DNA of 5,727 bases from Gammaproteobacteria bacterium (GCA_030639105.1 DAOWDI010000020.1:1-5727), one strand, 5' to 3'. Positions 1 through 5,489 are shown, numbered from the stretch's first letter. Notes: a model not told the origin generated them from the letters alone. Made by a program: numbers and translations.

Positions 1-208
1 CCAATTCTCCGTCGGGTACGGTAATGTCCAGGTGGACCCAGTAAAGGCCTCCTTTGTGGCGGTGTTTGTGGGGCGCCTCGACGACGACGTGACATCCCAT
101 GATCCGATCGTAGAACTTCTTGAGTTTTTCTGCCCGTTCCCTGATCTTCGACTCCACGGCCTCGGAAGGGTCCATATGACGGAAAGTGATTTGCAGCGGT
201 TTTTGCAT
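1..208 (-). CDS. HPF/RaiA-family ribosome-associated protein, N-terminal part (runs off left edge)
   Basis: Only the first 69 residues lie in the window; the gene continues past position 1. The N-terminus MQKPLQITFRHMDPSEAVE, followed by a helix rich in Lys and Glu (KIREKAEKLKKFYD) and a strand with a His-rich patch (EAPHKHRHKGG), fits the beta-alpha-beta start of the HPF/RaiA (sigma-54 modulation, S30EA) family. Known members bind the 30S decoding region in starved or stationary cells and block translation, which preserves idle ribosomes. The ATG at 208-206 is chosen because it gives the usual family N-terminus and has a GAGGGA ribosome binding site 8 bases upstream (222-217). It lies 134 bases downstream of the 68-residue gene on the same strand, with no clear terminator between, so co-transcription is possible. 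Whether it is a short or long form cannot be told from this part. The family call is fairly secure; the exact subtype is not. Confidence 0.85.
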   Translation of the reverse strand, partial: MQKPLQITFRHMDPSEAVESKIRERAEKLKKFYDRIMGCHVVVEAPHKHRHKGGLYWVHLDITVPDGEL

Positions 209-216
209 TGGATTTG

Positions 217-222
217 TCCCTC
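217..222 (-). promoter_or_regulatory. Ribosome binding site of the HPF/RaiA gene
   Basis: On the minus strand this reads GAGGGA, 8 bases before the ATG at 208-206. It supports that start codon. Confidence 0.6.
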
Positions 223-342
223 GTTAAGATATGGCTACCCCGGGGCGAAACATGCGGGGACAGAGCGACGGGCCAAGTATCTTGAGAGCGCTCCTGAGCA
301 CTATGATTACCTTTCCTCTCGTTCAGACCCATTCACGAAAGC

Positions 343-549
343 TCAAAGCTGGTTGTAATAGTCTTTCGCCGATTGGCTGGCCTCTTCGAGCGTCGTGTAG
401 CCGATATCACGCCATTCGGGCACGTCATGTTTGAAGATCTCTACCTGCCACAGGCCGGTAACAGGATCTTCCGCATACTCGGCAACCCACGTTTCTCCCA
501 ACTTTTCCTCGTACTTGCCGTCCTTGCGCCTCGCTGGGGTATCGTTCAT
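343..549 (-). CDS. Conserved-looking small protein of unknown function, 68 aa
   Basis: I do not recognise this family. The gene begins with ATG behind a near-perfect GGAGGT ribosome binding site and ends in TGA. The protein has a charged N-terminal tail (MNDTPARRKDGKYEEK), then what looks like a compact domain: aromatic-rich strands (TWVAEYAED, GLWQVEIFKHD, WRDIGYTT) followed by a helix (LEEASQSAKDYYNQL). A beta-beta-beta-alpha fold is suggested by eye only. There is no signal peptide, membrane segment or cysteine motif, so it is probably cytoplasmic. Its ribosome binding site starts only 7 bases after the stop of the DUF6763-like gene, which makes the two a transcription unit. Codon choice, the strong binding site and a protein-like composition argue it is real. 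The function is unknown. Confidence 0.75.
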   Translation of the reverse strand: MNDTPARRKDGKYEEKLGETWVAEYAEDPVTGLWQVEIFKHDVPEWRDIGYTTLEEASQSAKDYYNQL

Positions 550-554
550 TCTTG

Positions 555-560
555 ACCTCC
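555..560 (-). promoter_or_regulatory. Strong ribosome binding site for the 68-aa gene
   Basis: The minus strand reads GGAGGT with 5 bases (CAAGA) before the ATG at 549-547. It is the strongest Shine-Dalgarno match in the window and is the main reason to accept the small gene. Confidence 0.75.
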
Positions 561-567
561 CGCGCCT

Positions 568-945
568 CTATGCCAGCGGTTCCTCATTGATAAACCCTTC
601 CCCATGGTCATCCTCGGGCGCCTCGTCCGGGGTCAGTTTTTCCTGGCTACTGGGACGGAAATCCTCCTGCGGTTCCTTCCAGTCTTCGGGCAGCGTATCG
701 GTAACATCGGTACCGAGATCATCCTTTTCTGCGATATCCAACGCGCCACTCCAGTTCTCCGGGGCTTCGCTGAGTTCTATATCGAGATCCCGCCACTCTT
801 CGAGAGTGAACTCCTCGAGGTTGCCGTCGAAATACTGGACCTCGACGGTCTTATCGTCTTCAGCCAATGCGACAACGTAAAATCACTGGCCCTTATCTAG
901 ATGTGAGTACCATTGATCGACCAACGGATCGAATTCATTCGATAT
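568..945 (-). pseudogene. DUF6763-like acidic protein, interrupted by an in-frame TGA and with ATA in place of the start codon
   Basis: Read as one frame from 945 to the TAG at 570-568, this encodes about 125 residues: (I/M)SNEFDPLVDQWYSHLDKGQ, then TGA at 885-883 (codon 21), then FYVVALAEDD, VEVQYFDG (34-41), a Glu/Asp-rich middle, ENWSGALD (63-70) and an acidic tail. From memory, the order 'WY..LDKGQ.F.VVA..ED...VEVQYFDG...W..ELDIE....E.W.G' is that of the DUF6763 family of gammaproteobacteria, whose function is unknown. The sequence matches on both sides of the TGA, so the stop lies inside the conserved domain. The expected initiator is ATA at 945-943, placed exactly 6 bases after AGGAG. 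The downstream TTG at 867-865 gives a 99-residue open frame but has no ribosome binding site and loses the first strands. Options are a recent pseudogene, a sequencing error, or recoding. It heads a unit with the 68-aa gene. Confidence 0.7.
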
Positions 946-951
946 CTTCCA

Positions 952-956
952 CTCCT
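952..956 (-). promoter_or_regulatory. Ribosome binding site pointing at an ATA initiation position
   Basis: The minus strand reads AGGAG, then TGGAAG, then ATA at 945-943 in frame with the DUF6763-like protein. Spacing of 6 bases is ideal for ATA. The nearest ATG (938-936) is 13 bases away and out of frame, giving only 13 codons before a TAG. The site therefore marks 945 as the ancestral or actual start. Confidence 0.55.
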
Positions 957-969
957 GCGTTTTTGCCCT

Positions 970-999
970 TTTATAAATAAAGTCCCACCGGACCTCCAA
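970..999 (-). promoter_or_regulatory. Candidate sigma-70 promoter for the DUF6763-like / 68-aa gene unit
   Basis: On the minus strand, TTGGAG (999-994) and TATAAA (975-970) are separated by 18 bases. The -10 matches 5 of 6 consensus positions and the -35 matches 3 of 6. Transcription would start near 963, giving a very short leader before the AGGAG at 956-952. The region is AT-rich compared with its surroundings. Identified by eye, no scoring was run. Confidence 0.45.
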
Positions 1000-1002
1000 C
1001 CG

Positions 1003-1016
1003 CTGATCTCGATCAG
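1003..1016. repeat. Near-perfect palindrome upstream of the DUF6763-like promoter
   Basis: CTGATC-TC-GATCAG, two 6-base arms around a 2-base centre. It lies just upstream of the candidate -35 box (999-994) on the minus strand, a position suited to a regulator binding site. No specific regulator is suggested by the sequence. Confidence 0.35.
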
Positions 1017-1021
1017 AACTT

Positions 1022-1047
1022 GATTAAAGTCCTGCGACGACCCAGGA
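1022..1047 (-). terminator. Weak candidate terminator after polX
   Basis: Ten bases past the polX stop the minus strand reads TCCTG (1047-1043), an 8-base loop and CAGGA (1034-1030), followed by CTTTAATC. The 5-bp stem and short T run make it weak. It is offered because something should separate polX from the promoter at 970-999. Confidence 0.25.
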
Positions 1048-1056
1048 TTGCTAGGT

Positions 1057-2784
1057 CTACATAGTCCGCTTGAGGAGTTTGCGTAGCTGGCCCAGCGGCC
1101 GTGTATTCAGCACGTCGGCTTTGCTCAACCAGCCGCGGCGCGCCTGGCCTATCCCGAAACGCAGATTGTCGAAGTCGAGCGTCGAATGGGCATCGGAATT
1201 GATGGCGACGAGCACGCCTTCATCCTTAGCCATCTGGCAGTACGTATCCAGGAGATCCAGTCGTTCGGGATGGGCGTTGAGCTCCAGGTAACAACCGCGT
1301 TCGCGAGCATGGCGAATGACACCGGCCATATCCACCTCATAGGCCTCGCGCGCCTCAATGATTCGGCCCGATGGATGGGCCAACAGGGTGAAGTGCGGGT
1401 GATCCATGGCCTTGAGGATGCGCCGTGTCTGCTTGGCCCGGGGCAAGTCGAACTTGCTGTGCACGGCGCCGACGACGAGATCGAGCCGTCCCAACACCTC
1501 ATTCGGCAGATCGAGCCCCCCGTCTTCGAGGATGTCCACCTCGATGCCTTTGAAAACCCTTATACCTGTGAGCTTTTCATTCAGGCGATCGATTTCGTCT
1601 ACTTGTCGCAGCAAACGTTTCTGATCGAGTCCGTGGGTCACTGAAAGCCGCTTTGAGTGCTCCGTAATAGCGAGGTAGCTGAGACCGTGGGCCGCCGCCG
1701 CTTGTGCCATTTCCTGGAGATCGCAGCGACCGTCGGTAGCCTTCGTGTGGCAGTGAAGGTCGCCTTTTAGATCGGTCAGGGTCACCAACGTCGGTAGGCT
1801 ATCCGTCCTCGCTGCCTCGATCTCGCCGCGGTTCTCGCGCAGCTCCGGGGCGATGAAGCGCAGCCCTATGGCCTTGAACACCGACTCCTCGGTGGTGCCT
1901 GCGATCCGCTTACCCTTTCTGAACACACCGTATTCATTAATCTTGAGACCATGTTTCTGAGCGAGCCGGCGAACGGCAATGTTGTGCGCCCTGGAACCGG
2001 TAAAGTAGTACAAAGCCGCGCCGTGGCAGTCTTCGGCGACGACCCGCAAGTCGACCTGCAGCCCCGATCGCAGGTGCACGGTCGAACGGGTGTCTCCCTT
2101 GGAGACGACGTCGGCGACCTCGTCGTAACCGATGAATTCGTCCATCACGGCGCCGGGTTCCTGGGCGGTGACCAGGATGTCGAGATCGCCGACTGTTTCC
2201 TTACAACGGCGATAGCTGCCCGCAACCACGGCTTGCAAGACGCCGGGTGTTTGAGCCAGGTACTCGATCAAAGGTTCCGCGTATTCGGCGGCCGTCGCGA
2301 GCTTGATGCGTCGGCCCTTCTTTTGCAGATGAGCCTCGATAGCGGTTCGCACCTTTACCTCGATCTTCGCGCCGAAACCCTTGAGGCTCCGCAGCCGCCC
2401 TTTGCAAGCCGCCTGATACAGCTCATCGGTGGACTTGATGTCGAGTTCGTCGTAGATAATGCCCACTCGCTTGGGGCCTAGACCCGGGATCTTCAACAGG
2501 TCGGCCAGGCCACCCGGAATTTCCTGCTTGAGCGCCCTCAGGGTGTGAGTCGTGCCGGTGTCGATCACTTCTTGTATCTGGCCGGCCAGGTCCTTGCCTA
2601 TTCCCGATAGTCGCGTCAGGTCCTCACCCTGTTCGATCAGCGCCTGCACATCGCGCCCTAGCGACCGAATGGTCCGCGCGGCATTGCGATAAGCGCGGAT
2701 CCGGAACGGGTTGTCGCCTTCGATCTCGAGGAGATCTGCGATCTCTTCGAAGATGTCCGCGATCTCGACGTTATGAACCGGCAT
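1057..2784 (-). CDS. polX: DNA polymerase/3'-5' exonuclease PolX (family X polymerase with PHP domain)
   Basis: A 575-residue protein, the usual bacterial PolX length (about 570-580). Residues 1-150 form the 8-kDa-type and helix-hairpin-helix region, with HhH-like motifs LSGIGKDLAGQI (59-70), IPGLGPKRVG (99-108) and LKGFGAKIEVKV (134-145). The Pol-beta nucleotidyltransferase core has GSYRR (189-193), the metal-binding pair D200 and D202 in VGDLDILV, and the third carboxylate D245 in LQVDLRVV. YFTGS (260-264) follows. The C-terminal PHP phosphoesterase carries DLHCHT (342-347), TEH (374-376), GIEVDI (413-418), GAVHS (439-443), AHPSGR (469-474), ELNAHPERLDL (501-511) and SDAHS (530-534), so its metal ligands look complete. 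Known homologues fill short gaps in base excision repair and remove 3' ends with the PHP domain. The ATG at 2784 follows a CGAGGAA ribosome binding site and overlaps the end of the DUF72 gene by 14 bases, so the two are translated from one mRNA. Confidence 0.96.
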   Translation of the reverse strand: MPVHNVEIADIFEEIADLLEIEGDNPFRIRAYRNAARTIRSLGRDVQALIEQGEDLTRLSGIGKDLAGQIQEVIDTGTTHTLRALKQEIPGGLADLLKIPGLGPKRVGIIYDELDIKSTDELYQAACKGRLRSLKGFGAKIEVKVRTAIEAHLQKKGRRIKLATAAEYAEPLIEYLAQTPGVLQAVVAGSYRRCKETVGDLDILVTAQEPGAVMDEFIGYDEVADVVSKGDTRSTVHLRSGLQVDLRVVAEDCHGAALYYFTGSRAHNIAVRRLAQKHGLKINEYGVFRKGKRIAGTTEESVFKAIGLRFIAPELRENRGEIEAARTDSLPTLVTLTDLKGDLHCHTKATDGRCDLQEMAQAAAAHGLSYLAITEHSKRLSVTHGLDQKRLLRQVDEIDRLNEKLTGIRVFKGIEVDILEDGGLDLPNEVLGRLDLVVGAVHSKFDLPRAKQTRRILKAMDHPHFTLLAHPSGRIIEAREAYEVDMAGVIRHARERGCYLELNAHPERLDLLDTYCQMAKDEGVLVAINSDAHSTLDFDNLRFGIGQARRGWLSKADVLNTRPLGQLRKLLKRTM

Positions 2785-3541
2785 GGGTATTCCTCGAGCG
2801 TGCCTTGGGCCCTGGGGCAGCGAGGCTTTCCATCAGCCGCAGCGCATCAAACGGCGCCGCGCCTTCCGCATCATTATCGAGGTAGGCGTGCACGTCTCGA
2901 CCTTCACCCAACCAGTTCTTGATACGCCGAGACCAACGCTCCAGCGAAGCGGCGCGATAGGCGGATGCGTAGGTGCGGGTATGCCCGTGTAGGCGTACAT
3001 ACACCATATCAGTCGTCACGCGATCCCATAAATGCCAGTCGGCGGCATCAGACAGAACCACGGCGATGCGATACCAATGCAAGCACTCGGCAATCTCGTC
3101 CTCAAACCAGGAAGGGTGCCGGAATTCGATGGCGTGACGAACCTCGGGCCAGGCGCCCAGCGCCTCGGCGAACCGCGATAGACGTTCGCTGTGCTTGGCG
3201 AAGTGCCCGGGGAGCTGCCACAGTACCGCAACGAGTTTGTCCTGCAGGGCCATGGCCCGTTCTCGCTCCAGCGCAATGGACTTGGCGGGATCGTTGAGTT
3301 TCTTACTATGCGTGAGATAGCGGTTACCCTTCATCGCGAAACGAAATCCCGGCGGCGTCTGCTCGTACCATCGGAGAAATGTTTCTTGCGTCTGCAGGCG
3401 GTAAAACGTGGCGTTAATCTCGATACCACTGAAGCGCTCACCGCAGATCGACAGCCACGCGCGTTGCGGTGCCCCTTCGTAGAATGAGTCGCGCCAATGC
3501 CGGTAGTCCCAGCCGCTGGTTCCGATATAACTGCGTGCCAT
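2771..3541 (-). CDS. DUF72 (YecE-like) TIM-barrel protein
   Basis: A 256-residue protein, typical for the DUF72/YecE family (about 240-300 aa). Family landmarks are in order: YIGTSGWDYRHW near the N-terminus, GIEINATFYR (40-49), PPGFRFAMKGNRYLTH (64-79), EFRHPSWF (139-146), YVRLHGH followed by Y.S.Y (181-195), and the C-terminal DNDAEGAAPFDALRL (223-237). Members fold as a TIM barrel; no reaction is firmly established. There is no signal peptide, so it should be cytoplasmic. I start it at the ATG at 3541-3539, which puts MARSYIGTSGW at the N-terminus as in relatives, behind a GGGGCGG stretch. A TTG at 3553 in the same frame would add four residues but has no ribosome binding site. It is the first gene of the operon with polX, which ties it by context to DNA metabolism. 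Family call secure, role unknown. Confidence 0.93.
   Translation of the reverse strand: MARSYIGTSGWDYRHWRDSFYEGAPQRAWLSICGERFSGIEINATFYRLQTQETFLRWYEQTPPGFRFAMKGNRYLTHSKKLNDPAKSIALERERAMALQDKLVAVLWQLPGHFAKHSERLSRFAEALGAWPEVRHAIEFRHPSWFEDEIAECLHWYRIAVVLSDAADWHLWDRVTTDMVYVRLHGHTRTYASAYRAASLERWSRRIKNWLGEGRDVHAYLDNDAEGAAPFDALRLMESLAAPGPKARSRNTHAGS
2790..2796 (-). promoter_or_regulatory. Ribosome binding site of polX inside the DUF72 gene
   Basis: The minus strand reads CGAGGAA, 5 bases before the polX ATG at 2784-2782. It lies within the last codons of the DUF72 gene and supports coupled translation. Confidence 0.6.
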
Positions 3542-3591
3542 CGTCCGCCCCAAGCATGCTCAGGCGATAAGTTCTAGTAGCCTAACGCAGG

Positions 3592-3607
3592 CAGCGATAT
3601 CAGCGAT
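3592..3607. repeat. Short direct repeat upstream of the DUF72-polX operon
   Basis: CAGCGAT occurs twice, at 3592-3598 and 3601-3607, with a 9-base period, about 50 bases upstream of the DUF72 start. It could be a half-site pair for a regulator, but no good -35/-10 pair is visible nearby and the repeat is short enough to be chance. Confidence 0.2.
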
Positions 3608-3731
3608 TGATACAGATCAGTGGGTCGATGCGCACCACCGGTAGATAGTGATGCCGCACGTGCCGTAGGCGAGAGAGAGTGGCCAATCGACGCTAGGAGC
3701 CTGTACGGCATTGGCTGCGGGACGACCCGCC

Positions 3732-3756
3732 AAAAAAACGGGATCGTCCTGATCCC
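3732..3756 (-). terminator. Rho-independent terminator of the decayed minus-strand gene
   Basis: Read on the minus strand: GGGATC, loop AGGAC, GATCCC, one G, then seven Ts (3738-3732). The 6-bp stem and T7 tract are classic. It lies 35 bases past the TAA (3793-3791) that ends the gene remnant upstream on this strand, and it shields the DUF72-polX operon from read-through. The right arm can pair instead with GGACGACCCG at 3720-3729, see findings. Confidence 0.65.
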
Positions 3757-3790
3757 TACCCTGATTATATGGCTGTTACGATTCACCAGG

Positions 3791-4208
3791 TTAGAAATTA
3801 ACAGTCACCATACTTGGTATGAATTGGTATTGTTTCTGTTGCAAACAATCAGGATCAGGTCTTGTCTTTTGCAGCGCCATCAAGTACCGCATCGTGGCCG
3901 AGACAGTCGCGCAAAGCATAGATATGAGCTGTTTAGCCTGAGAAGCGCTCAGGCACGAGACCGATGGCAAGTACGAGACAGCGTTGTACGAACTGGACGC
4001 GCCGCCGTAGCCAACGCACGGCGCCGAGCAAATCCAACGGGTCGCGACGCACCATATTGGCCGCGGCCTCGAGACTCGGCGCCTGCGCGGCGAGGGCAAC
4101 GACCGCCTCAAGATCGTTGAGCCCGGTAAGCGTGCCGTCCGGCGGCAAGCCGAAGGTCGTTATGGCTCTCGGGACAATACCAGCGTGCAACGCGTGTCCC
4201 TGGCGGCG
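3791..4208 (-). pseudogene. Decayed fragment of an unidentified, possibly mobile-element-associated gene
   Basis: In one minus frame, 4208 to the TAA at 3935-3933 reads as ordinary protein: FGLPPDGTLTGLNDLEAV, then helices rich in Ala and Leu (VALAAQAPSLEAAANMV), RRDPLDLLGAVRWLRRRVQF and LVLAIGLVPERFSG. The same frame continues past the stop as IYALRDCLGHDAVL to about 3882. Then a one-base shift leads into MALQKTRPDP..LQQKQYQFIPSM.VNF, ending in TAA at 3793-3791. Removing one T near 3882-3884 and one stop would join all three parts. A terminator follows 35 bases on. The 5' side ends at TAA 4211-4209 with no start or ribosome binding site, so the N-terminus is missing. The 'LLGAVRWLRRRV...LVPERFSG' style reminds me of helix-turn-helix transposon-type proteins (DUF6431-like), but this is a weak memory and I do not assign a family. 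Confidence 0.45.
3829..3849. repeat. Perfect 7-bp inverted repeat within the decayed gene
   Basis: ATTGTTT (3829-3835), loop CTGTTGC, AAACAAT (3843-3849). It is in an AT-richer patch near the 3' end of the remnant. Just upstream, TTGGTAT occurs twice (3814-3820, 3824-3830). No T tract follows, so it is not a terminator. Its significance is unclear. Confidence 0.3.
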
Positions 4209-4288
4209 TTATACGTCCATAAGCGCCATGACTCGGCCTAAAGAACAGCCACTGTGAGGATGATTAGGGCGCCCAATCGGAATACGGC

Positions 4289-4294
4289 TATAAT
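4289..4294 (+). promoter_or_regulatory. Candidate -10 box of the Gfo/Idh/MocA gene
   Basis: Perfect TATAAT at 4289-4294, 46 bases upstream of the ATG at 4341. No convincing -35 lies 16-18 bases upstream (the best is TTAGGG with a 19-base spacer) and there is no extended -10 TG, so an activator may be needed. Its position makes the upstream GTG at 4254 an unlikely translation start. Confidence 0.45.
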
Positions 4295-4298
4295 TAAC

Positions 4299-4313
4299 CG
4301 CGCCGGCGGCGCG
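4299..4313. promoter_or_regulatory. GC-rich dyad over the expected transcription start
   Basis: CGCGCC-GGC-GGCGCG, a perfect 6-bp inverted repeat with a 3-base centre, directly downstream of the TATAAT box. It covers the predicted start of transcription near 4301 and could be an operator, or a 5' hairpin in the mRNA. Confidence 0.3.
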
Positions 4314-4340
4314 TGCGAGGTAAGACGAGAAGAATCGGGC

Positions 4341-5459
4341 ATGAATGAGAATGGGCCACTGGGACTTGGACTTGTCGGATGCGGATCGTTCGGCGATTTC
4401 TGCATGGGCGCGTTTTCCAGTCTTGATTCGGTGCATCTGGCCGCGGTGGCTGATGTACGCGGGGAGGCAGCCGAACAGTTCGGGCGCAACTTGGGCGTGC
4501 CGGCTTTCGATGATCCGCTGGAATTGATCACGCGAGGCGACGTTCACATTGTGCACGTGGCCACCCCACCTTCGACTCATCACGCACTTACCATGGCCGC
4601 TATCAAGGCAGGCAAGCACGTCCTTTGCGAAAAGCCTCTGGCGACTAGCCTCCGCGACGCGGATGAGATTGTGGAGGCCGCGGTATCCGCGGCAGTGGTC
4701 GTACCGGTGAACTTCGTGCTGCGATACAACCCGGTATCGGAAGCCGTCGGCAGGATTATCGAATCCGGCGCAATGGGCAAAGTGCTCTCTGCCCATCTGA
4801 CGAACTGCGCAGGGGACACGCCGTTAGAGCCGGCCCATTGGTTCTGGGACAAGAGCGTCTCGGGCGGGATATTCATCGAACACGGCGTGCACTTCTTCGA
4901 CCTGTACTCCGATTGGCTGGGGCCGGGAGCGGTTATGTCGTCGCATCGCGAGATCCGCGAGGGCACACGGCAGGAAGACCGCGTGATGTGTGCCGTTCGT
5001 CACGATAGCGGCGCGGTGGCCACGCATTATCACGGGTTCGACCAAATGAGCCTGATGGACCGAACCGATCACCGGCTGGTTTTCGAAACCGGGGACGTCA
5101 GGGTGGACGGATGGATTCCGCTGAGCCTCACCGTGGATGCGGCCGTTGACGACGAGGCGGTATCCGCGCTGGTAGAAATCTGTGGAGGCTGCGACGTCCA
5201 GACATTGGAAACTTACGACGCTCAGCGCGGCGCAACGACCGGCCGAGGGAAACAGCGAAACGTCACCAAACGCATTCGCGTTGACTACTGCCCCCAGCCG
5301 GACAAGCAGTCGCTTTACGCCGAGAGCGTCCGGGCGCTACTCGCTGATCAGATTGCTTTCATCCGCGACAGGTCACACGCTCGCCGGATCACCGAGGCCA
5401 ATGGTCGCGACGCCGTGGCTGTGGCCGAAGCTGCAGTGAAGATGGCCGAACGATCATAG
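4341..5459 (+). CDS. Gfo/Idh/MocA-family NAD(P)-dependent oxidoreductase
   Basis: A 372-residue protein (family usually 330-390). The N-terminal Rossmann fold has GLVGCGSFG (10-18) with the dinucleotide motif G13-x-G15-xx-G18, and D38 in AVADVRGE at the end of the second strand, which suggests NAD(H), though the nearby R40 leaves NADP possible. VATPPSTHH (73-81) and CEKPLA (96-101), with the conserved catalytic-region K98, follow. The C-terminal alpha/beta domain begins with the family's GG...GVHFFDL segment: H184 is the likely catalytic His, and E180 sits where relatives usually have Asp. The family oxidises or reduces sugars, inositols and related polyols; the substrate here cannot be told, and neighbours give no pathway. 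The ATG at 4341 is chosen because it puts the Rossmann motif at the usual distance, follows GAGAAG by 8 bases, and lies behind TATAAT. A GTG at 4254 would include the promoter. It stands alone on the plus strand. Confidence 0.9.
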   Translation: MNENGPLGLGLVGCGSFGDFCMGAFSSLDSVHLAAVADVRGEAAEQFGRNLGVPAFDDPLELITRGDVHIVHVATPPSTHHALTMAAIKAGKHVLCEKPLATSLRDADEIVEAAVSAAVVVPVNFVLRYNPVSEAVGRIIESGAMGKVLSAHLTNCAGDTPLEPAHWFWDKSVSGGIFIEHGVHFFDLYSDWLGPGAVMSSHREIREGTRQEDRVMCAVRHDSGAVATHYHGFDQMSLMDRTDHRLVFETGDVRVDGWIPLSLTVDAAVDDEAVSALVEICGGCDVQTLETYDAQRGATTGRGKQRNVTKRIRVDYCPQPDKQSLYAESVRALLADQIAFIRDRSHARRITEANGRDAVAVAEAAVKMAERS

Positions 5460-5489
5460 CGCTCCCGGCGTGAAGCCATAGTTTGCTGA

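Noticed and set aside
226..231. TATCTT (minus strand) as a -10 box for the HPF/RaiA gene
   Set aside because: Transcription would start within the ribosome binding site at 217-222, leaving no usable leader, and there is no -35 match.
568..867. Intact 99-residue gene starting at TTG 867
   Set aside because: No ribosome binding site precedes the TTG, and recognisable family sequence continues upstream across the TGA, so this start is more likely just the open part of a broken gene.
1951..2481. Plus-strand open frame of 176 codons inside polX
   Set aside because: Shadow of the polX reading frame; the minus strand has full catalytic motifs here.
3620..4120. Plus-strand open frame of 166 codons
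   Set aside because: Arg/Ser/His-rich composition, no ribosome binding site and no recognisable motif; it lies antisense to the more protein-like minus-strand remnant and crosses the terminator.
3770..4251. 8-base inverted repeat TGGCTGTT (3770-3777) / AACAGCCA (4244-4251) flanking the decayed gene, possible insertion-sequence ends
   Set aside because: Similarity stops after 8 bases, the flanks show no target-site duplication, and an 8-base match somewhere within these two edge regions is not improbable by chance.
4254..4340. 29-residue N-terminal extension of the oxidoreductase from GTG 4254
   Set aside because: It would contain the TATAAT box and the dyad, lacks a ribosome binding site and adds sequence the family does not have before its Rossmann motif.
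4209..4796. Minus-strand open frame of 195 codons opposite the oxidoreductase start
   Set aside because: It is antisense to a convincing Rossmann-fold coding region, covers the promoter region and resembles no family.
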